NCBI GenBank assembly: GCA_002483135.1
Contig: DLHI01000011.1
Span: 1 to 64,000 of the forward strand
Length of the DNA stretch: 64,000 nt
Direction of reading: 5' to 3'
Source: Hyphomonadaceae bacterium UBA7672
GTDB lineage: Bacteria > Pseudomonadota > Alphaproteobacteria > Caulobacterales > Hyphomonadaceae
Part shown: positions 54,436 through 64,000 of the stretch, one piece after another
Numbering within the stretch: the stretch's first letter is position 1
How the letters are laid out: the number at the start of each line of letters is the position of its first letter
Notes under the pieces: model-generated
Databases searched by the model: none
What the model was told of the DNA's origin: nothing
Seen by the model: the letters and a program-made list of their open reading frames with translations, nothing else
Translations under genes and position numbers: made by a program

Positions 54436-54963
54436 ACTGCTGCGAGCTACATATTACCAATGACCGCATTTGGGCGATGACCCGCCGAAGAGCGGCACGC
54501 GCCCTGAATGACCTATATGGATCGACTCTGCCGGATCGCCGCATTCCGGGTTGCGATCAACACGGGGCCAAAAGCTGCCGTTCGTCATGCTGAGGGTGGA
54601 GGAGCAGAAATCTTCTGCAGCCTGATCAGCATTGTCAGCGTTTTCCCAAACTGCCGGTTCAGCTGTTTGCCAGGCCGAGAATACGATCAGCGTGGAACTG
54701 GTCGATGCTGTCACCGTACGTCTGCGGGCTTCTTCGTCAGCCAGCAGAGCCACCGCCCTGCCTCACGGCTTGGGCCAGCGAGATTTTCCTAGTTGATCGG
54801 CTAGTGACGCTGAGGCTAGACGTCGGCCTAAAGCGGGCAAGGCCGGCAACCGCCTTGGTTAGCGACAACACAAGGTCGCCGGTTGTGAGAACTATGCACG
54901 GATGAGTCGCCTCAATGCGGCTCTTCATAGACTGGCAACGCCCAATGCAGTACTTATCCTTTC
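54436..54963. other. 528-base region with no supported gene
   Basis: Only short frames occur here. Two overlapping minus-strand frames (54928-54737 and 54753-54454) read somewhat protein-like, as if one gene had been frameshifted, but neither has a recognisable domain. The promoter of the metal-efflux cluster should lie in the last 200 bases. Confidence 0.35.
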
Positions 54964-55383
54964 ATGCGTCTGTTTCGCAAAATCCTTGCGATCGCCCTTG
55001 TTTCGCTCGTTGCTGGGTCTGGCGCAGCGACTGCGGGGCCCGTGCATTTTCACGAGATGGACGCTTCCGAGTCTCTGCACGAGCATCTGGTGATGTTCAC
55101 GGGGCACGAGGCTGACGCCCACGACCACCACGTCGCGGACGCCACGGCCGAAGTGCCAAATGCTGACGAACAGCTCGATAGCGAGCGTGCGCCGGGCAAC
55201 GAAAACCCCGACACCGACCCGGTCTTCCATATTCATGGATGCTCGCACCCCGCGATTGTCGTCCAGGCCGAGTTCGTTGGACGAGCCGAAACGGTTGCTC
55301 CCGCAGTCTGGTGCGAAATGAACACGTCTGTGCGTTCGCTGGGTCATTCGCCCCCTCGTAAGCCCCCCCGTCCTTTCCTCTGA
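54964..55383 (+). CDS. Histidine-rich periplasmic protein, CzcI-like
   Basis: The 139-residue protein has a signal peptide (RKILAIALVSLVAGSGAATA) and a histidine- and acid-rich mature part (PVHFHEMDASESLHEHLVMF, then GHEADAHDHHVAD). Such proteins often precede czcCBA operons and bind or sense metal in the periplasm. It lies 61 bases before czcC on the same strand. The family assignment rests on composition and context. Confidence 0.65.
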   Translation: MRLFRKILAIALVSLVAGSGAATAGPVHFHEMDASESLHEHLVMFTGHEADAHDHHVADATAEVPNADEQLDSERAPGNENPDTDPVFHIHGCSHPAIVVQAEFVGRAETVAPAVWCEMNTSVRSLGHSPPRKPPRPFL

Positions 55384-55444
55384 TCCGAAGTTCGCGCTCG
55401 CCGCTGCGGCGGGCTCGTAAGTCTTTGCGACAGAGGAGCCATCC

Positions 55445-56718
55445 TTGTCATTTCCCTATAGGGCGACCCGTTTCTGGGTTGCCGGTCTAGCCGTCGCGCT
55501 GACGGCCGGAACAGCTGCGGCGCAGGTTGCCGACGCGCCACCATTGAGACTTGAAGATGCGTTCGCGCGAGCACTGAACGATGCGCCTGCATTGGATGGG
55601 TCGGTACAGGCGCAGCGTGCGGCAGAGGCTGGCCTCCGTCAGGCCGACCGTGCGATCAACCCGACGATAGAGTTCGGCGCCGAGAATTTTGGCGGCTGGA
55701 GCAGTTTTCAATGGATCGGCCGCGCCGAAACAACGCTTTCGTTCAGCCAGTCGCTTGAAATGGGCGGTGATCGCGAAGCGCGGACACAGCTGGCGGGAAC
55801 CCAGGTCAGGGCAGCCAGGCTCGATGGCGCGCTCAGACGACAGGATTTGCTGTTCGAGGTTGAGACAGCTTACGTCGCCGCCCAGGTCAGTGCGGCAAAC
55901 CTCGCCGTCGCCAACGATCGGCTTGCCGTGGCCCAGGAAATCGTCGCCACCGTCGACCGGCGTGTTCAGGCGGCGCGTGACCCCCTGATGGCGGCCTCGC
56001 GGTCACAGGCCCTTCTGGCCGACGCGGAGATCGCGGTGACCAGCGCTCGCCTAGCTGCCGCCGCGGCGCGCCATCAGCTGGCAAGCTACTGGGGAGGCGA
56101 TGCCGCCTTCAGTGTCGACCTCTCAGGCTTTGTTAAGCCAGCGCCCGTCACGGGTGACGCCACCGGCATCGCCGGTAGCCCCGAGATTGCCCGCGCTCAA
56201 GTGGAAGAGGAGCGCGCCACGGCCAATCTGGCTGTCGAACGGGCGAGGGCGCAACCCGACCCCACGATGTCCGCAGGCGTTCGCTACTTCAACGAGTTTG
56301 ATGAGGCGGCATTCGTTGTTGGCGTCACCATCCCGCTGACCTGGTGGGATGACAACTCCGGCGCTGTCGATCGTGCGGCAGCTGAGCGGTCGAAGGTACG
56401 TCTTGAAGCTAAGGCCTTGCGGCGCAACGTCGAGCGGGAAGCCGCCTCGGCCTCCGCACAGATGGGCATCGCGCGTGCAGAGGTCGAAGCGATCGATGCG
56501 CGTCTCCTGCCTGCTGCCGAACAAGCGCTTCAGCGGGCGAGAGAGGGGTACGCCGCTGGCGCTTTCTCATACCTCGACGTTCTTGATGCGCAGCGCGTGT
56601 TGGTCGAAGCGCGGCTTCAGCGCAATTCCGCTCTTGGTTCCTATCATCGCGCCCGAGCGGCGCTCGCCCGCTTGACGGGCGCATATGTCGGCTTTGAGCC
56701 GGCGCGGGAGATTTCTCA

Positions 56719-56722
<4 letters not shown>
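55445..56722 (+). CDS. czcC: CzcC-type outer-membrane efflux protein
   Basis: The 425-residue TolC-superfamily protein has a signal peptide (VAGLAVALTAGTAAAQ), LRLEDAFARALNDAPALDGS at the mature start, and a duplicated helical-barrel pattern (EFGAENFGGWSSF, SFSQSLEMGGDREAR, then later YAAGAFSYLDVLDAQRVLVE). The start is a TTG at 55445 preceded by GAGGAG. It is the outer-membrane duct of the heavy-metal efflux complex. Its stop overlaps czcB (GTGA). Confidence 0.9.
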
Positions 56723-61160
<4,438 letters not shown>

Positions 61161-61282
61161 TGCGCCCGCCCGATAGCTGCCCATCCGCGAGCGACAGCTA
61201 CCAACCAAGAAGGAACGGCTTGCGCTCCCTCGGGCCAACTATGTCCGGACCCGCGGAGGCATCATCAACAGGAGAGAATGCC

Positions 61283-61669
61283 ATGATCAGGCTTGCGGCC
61301 ATTCTTCTGGCAGTAACGATCAGCGGGTGCGTGTCGGTCAGCGAGTCTTCCGCCTTGCAGGTCAATGTGCAGGGGGGCGATCAGTTGAAGCCCTGGGGCG
61401 TCGAGGCGGGGCGTGGAGCAACCGGCATCAGTCTCAGAGGGCATGTCAATCGCACCGCGCTTCCCAGAGGCCCGCTGCGGGAGCATGTTCATATCGAGCT
61501 ACGGGACGCCTCCGGTCAGCGCGTGTCTGTTCACGAAGCGCTCATCTACCCCGTCACTGCACTGCGGGCTCAGGGCTCGGCCAGACTGAGTCTTGATTTG
61601 CCTGCCAACGCGATCTCCAAGGAAGGCAGTCTCAATGTCATCGTGGTCGATGGTGTTCCGCATGATTGA
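61283..61669 (+). CDS. Hypothetical lipoprotein
   Basis: The 128-residue product starts at 61283 after GGAGAGA. Its signal MIRLAAILLAVTISGCVSVS has a lipobox (ISGC). The mature part is a predicted beta-sandwich (LREHVHIELRDASGQRVSVH, then LSLDLPANAISKEGSLNVIV). Longer upstream starts exist but lose the signal peptide. It lies between czcA and the HupE-like gene, whose start it overlaps by 8 bases. A periplasmic accessory role in metal handling is inferred. Confidence 0.65.
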   Translation: MIRLAAILLAVTISGCVSVSESSALQVNVQGGDQLKPWGVEAGRGATGISLRGHVNRTALPRGPLREHVHIELRDASGQRVSVHEALIYPVTALRAQGSARLSLDLPANAISKEGSLNVIVVDGVPHD

Positions 61670-62408
61670 GGTCCTCCTTCCACAGCAGCGTCGTGGCAGT
61701 ACGGCGGCAATACCCGACCTACCTGCGTCGTGGCTTTTGCTGATGGTCGGGCTCCTGTTCGCTGTGCTGTTCTGTCCAGCTGCATTCGCTCACGGCGTAG
61801 AGGCCGGGGACAAAGGATACATTCAGGAGACGAGTGGCATCGTGTTCTGGCCGTTCGTCTACCTCGGCGCGAAGCACATGGTGACCGGGTACGATCACCT
61901 GCTGTTCCTCTTCGGCGTGATCTTCTTCCTCTATAGGATGAGGGACATCGGCATCTACGTGACGATGTTTGCCATCGGTCATTCAGTGACGTTGTTGTTC
62001 GGGGTGCTCAGCAATATCAGCGTCAGCTCATACCTGGTGGACGCCATTATCGGTCTGTCAGTCGTCTACAAGGCGCTCGACAACATGGGCGCTTACCAAC
62101 GCTGGTTTGGTTTCCAGCCAAACACCAAGGCGGCAACACTTGTCTTCGGCCTGTTCCACGGCTTTGGCCTTGCGACGAAGCTGCAGGACTTCGAGATGTC
62201 GCCTGATGGCCTTGTCGCCAACCTGATTGCTTTCAATATCGGTGTTGAAATGGGCCAGCTTCTGGCCCTAGGCGCCATTCTCATCGTGATGGGGTTCTGG
62301 CGCAAAACGCCGAGCTTCTGGAAGCATGCCTATCTCGCCAATACCGTCGTAATGACCCTCGGTTTCGTCCTGATGGGCTATCAGCTCGTCGGCTACTTCG
62401 TCGCTTGA
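61662..62408 (+). CDS. HupE/UreJ-like membrane protein
   Basis: The 248-residue protein has an N-terminal hydrophobic signal-anchor, then about six membrane segments with conserved histidine motifs GYDHLLFLFGVIFFL, FAIGHSVTLLFG and LFHGFGLATK. These are the hallmarks of HupE/UreJ nickel/cobalt-type permeases (HupE/UreJ_2). The ATG at 61662 overlaps the lipoprotein stop. Next to czcCBA it may move Ni or Co. Confidence 0.85.
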   Translation: MIEVLLPQQRRGSTAAIPDLPASWLLLMVGLLFAVLFCPAAFAHGVEAGDKGYIQETSGIVFWPFVYLGAKHMVTGYDHLLFLFGVIFFLYRMRDIGIYVTMFAIGHSVTLLFGVLSNISVSSYLVDAIIGLSVVYKALDNMGAYQRWFGFQPNTKAATLVFGLFHGFGLATKLQDFEMSPDGLVANLIAFNIGVEMGQLLALGAILIVMGFWRKTPSFWKHAYLANTVVMTLGFVLMGYQLVGYFVA

Positions 62409-62421
62409 TCGGAGACATTCC

Positions 62422-63090
62422 ATGTTCAACGCAGAAAGACCTGATCCTTCGGAATTGCCTTCGACCGGCAGGCTGCTCAAATCGACCGGTATTGCCGCCG
62501 TAATCGCCAGCGCTCTCTTGGTGACGACGGTGCTTCCCGCCGAGTACGGCGTCGATCCAACGGGCGTTGGCTCCTTGCTTGGCTTGGCAGAGATGGGCCG
62601 CATAAAGATGCAGCTTGCTGACGAGGCGAAGGCCGCCGCGGCGTCGGACGCAGCTGCGTCACAGGGCGGCGTGCAGCCTTCTACCAATGTCGTGCCGCCC
62701 CCTGCGCCAGCAGAAGCCTCGCCGGCCGCGGCGGAGCAGCCGACGCCTGCACCTTCAGTGCCGCAAGCCCAGACCTGGTCTGATACTACGACGGTCAATC
62801 TCGCGCCCGATGATGGCTACGAGGTCAAGCTGGTCATGGAGAAGGGTGTTACTGCACGTTTCGAATGGTTCACCAACGGTCCCAAGGTGAACTACGACAC
62901 CCATGGCGACGGCGCCGGGATCAACTACCACGGCTACGGCAAGGGCACGAATGTGGACCGTCAGGAAGGCGAGCTGACAGCCGCCTTCACCGGAAGCCAT
63001 GGCTGGTTTTGGCGTAATCGCAGCGGCCAACCCGTCACGATCACGCTTCGTACCAGCGGCGACTACACCGACTTGAAAGAATACGACTGA
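62422..63090 (+). CDS. Single-pass membrane-anchored protein of the metal cluster
   Basis: The 222-residue protein has a short cytoplasmic N-terminus, one membrane segment (STGIAAVIASALLVTTVLP, about 21-39), an Ala/Pro-rich linker (about 70-115) and a periplasmic domain with VNLAPDDGYEVKLVMEKGVT and GSHGWFWRNRSGQPVTITLR. Proteins annotated only as transmembrane anchor proteins occur beside HupE and CzcA genes in alphaproteobacteria. The function is unknown. It lies 13 bases after the HupE-like gene. Confidence 0.75.
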   Translation: MFNAERPDPSELPSTGRLLKSTGIAAVIASALLVTTVLPAEYGVDPTGVGSLLGLAEMGRIKMQLADEAKAAAASDAAASQGGVQPSTNVVPPPAPAEASPAAAEQPTPAPSVPQAQTWSDTTTVNLAPDDGYEVKLVMEKGVTARFEWFTNGPKVNYDTHGDGAGINYHGYGKGTNVDRQEGELTAAFTGSHGWFWRNRSGQPVTITLRTSGDYTDLKEYD

Positions 63091-63101
63091 GGATCGCTGC
63101 G

Positions 63102-64000
63102 ATGCTCTCGCCGCTCAGCAACGTTACCTACCGACGCCTGTTTTTGGCGCAGGTGATGGCGTTGCTGGGCACGGGACTCGCGACTGTAGCGCTCGGGCTT
63201 CTGGCTCACCGTCTTGGCGGCGCGAGCGCCGGAGAGATTCTCGGCATAGCGTTCGCGATCAAGATGATCGCCTACGTAGCCGTGGCCCCATTCGCCAGTG
63301 CGCTCGCAGCCAATCTACCCCGAAAGACGCTTCTGATCGGTTTGGATCTGGTCAGAGCAGGTGTCGCCGCTCTGCTGCCGTTTGTGGCGGAGGCTTGGCA
63401 GGTCTATGCCCTGATGACCGTCCTCTATGTCGCGTCTGCGGCGTTCACGCCCGCCTTTCAGGCGATGATTCCCGACATTCTGACGGACGAGCGTGAGTAC
63501 ACGAAGGCGCTTTCCCTGTCGCGGCTGGCGTCGGACCTGGAGAGTGTCGGCAGCCCTGTCATCGCCGCCGTCCTGCTGGCGTTCATGGGGTACAGTGATC
63601 TCTTTGCGGGAACGGCGATTGGTTTCTTCCTGTCCGCTCTCCTGGTCTTGAGCGCATCTCTCCCCATCACGCGCATTGTCCAGCAAAGGACCTTCTCCCA
63701 ACGCCTGACGGTTGGATTTCGGCTGTTTGCGCTGACGCCGAGGCTTCGCGCATTGGTCGCCATCAGCCTCGCCACCGCGGCAGGCGGCGCGATGGTGTTC
63801 ATCAACACGGTCGTCATCGTGCAGACGCAGCTGTCGCTATCTGAGCAGCATACAGCTTGGGCCCTGGCGGTATTCGGGCTTGGCTCGATGTCCGCCGCGA
63901 TGCTCGTGCCGCGTTTGCTTGAGGACGCGTCGGATCGTGTCGTGATGATTTTGGGCGGCGCAGTGATGACGGCTGGTCTCATCGCTGGTGTCTTTCATCA
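63102..64000 (+). CDS. MFS transporter, partial at window edge
   Basis: About 299 residues are visible from the ATG at 63102. The product begins MLSPLSNVTYRRLFLAQVMA and has several membrane segments (MALLGTGLATVALGLLAHRL, FAIKMIAYVAVAPFASALAA) and the A-motif-like NLPRKTLLIGLDLVRAG, as in the MFS_3-type efflux family. The gene continues beyond the window. It starts 11 bases after the membrane-anchored protein gene, so it is probably the last member of the metal operon seen here. Confidence 0.85.
   Translation, partial: MLSPLSNVTYRRLFLAQVMALLGTGLATVALGLLAHRLGGASAGEILGIAFAIKMIAYVAVAPFASALAANLPRKTLLIGLDLVRAGVAALLPFVAEAWQVYALMTVLYVASAAFTPAFQAMIPDILTDEREYTKALSLSRLASDLESVGSPVIAAVLLAFMGYSDLFAGTAIGFFLSALLVLSASLPITRIVQQRTFSQRLTVGFRLFALTPRLRALVAISLATAAGGAMVFINTVVIVQTQLSLSEQHTAWALAVFGLGSMSAAMLVPRLLEDASDRVVMILGGAVMTAGLIAGVFH

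Noticed and set aside
54454..54928. Two overlapping minus-strand frames that could be one frameshifted gene
   Set aside because: The readings look mildly protein-like, but no family, ribosome-binding site or conserved motif supports them. They are left as a note only.

Overview
The window is GC-rich, gene-dense DNA with short intergenic gaps, several TonB-dependent receptors, many CoA-ester catabolic genes, LysR/TetR/IclR/MarR regulators and an IS6-family element. This gene set points to an alphaproteobacterium of the Caulobacterales/Sphingomonadales kind. The assignment is an inference from gene content, because no rRNA or complete tRNA is present.

Positions 1-29 kb form a catabolic region. 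It opens with the tail of mmsA, an acyl-CoA dehydrogenase, an eroded 3-hydroxyisobutyryl-CoA hydrolase, mmsB and an enoyl-CoA hydratase, which together are a valine/isobutyryl-CoA operon. A convergent enoyl-CoA hydratase/SDR pair follows. Next come two tandem vicinal-oxygen-chelate (extradiol dioxygenase-like) proteins, a DUF1993 protein, a SnoaL-like protein, a fumarylacetoacetate hydrolase-family enzyme, a TonB receptor, a RutE-like reductase, an MFS carrier and a LysR regulator. A luciferase-like monooxygenase with its FMN reductase, a class III CoA-transferase, SDR, IclR, MaoC-type hydratase and cyclase follow. The region ends with an MFS fusion protein, a beta-keto acid cleavage enzyme, TetR, a flavin-reductase-like protein and a ThDP enzyme. 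It looks like a pathway for a ring- or branched-chain-containing compound ending in CoA esters. The substrate cannot be read from sequence.

Positions 29.5-33.6 kb hold an efflux operon (HlyD-type fusion protein, DUF2955 membrane protein, patatin lipoprotein) divergent from a marR gene, with a near-perfect 19-bp palindrome between them. At 33.9 kb lies the 3' half of a tRNA-Thr(CGT) gene. It is followed by three phased doublets of a GTGyTTCC repeat and a tyrosine integrase, which marks the left end of an integrated island running to the right.

Inside the island (about 35.6-49.1 kb) is a phosphorus-scavenging module: LysR, FAD oxidoreductase (PbfD/TIGR03364-like), phosphonatase PhnX, a DUF5690 transporter, a TmpA-like 2-oxoglutarate oxygenase, a TmpB/PhnZ-like HD oxygenase, a TonB receptor, a second LysR, and a TonB receptor/S1-P1 nuclease pair. 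A complete IS6-family element (49.17-49.98 kb) lies at its right edge. A 31-bp copy of that element's end (30/31 identical, same orientation) lies at its left edge.

From 50 kb come small hypothetical genes, a hybrid histidine kinase with a probable CBS-like sensor, and a heavy-metal efflux cluster: a His-rich CzcI-like protein, CzcC, CzcB, CzcA, a lipoprotein, a HupE/UreJ-like protein, a membrane-anchored protein and an MFS carrier cut by the window edge.
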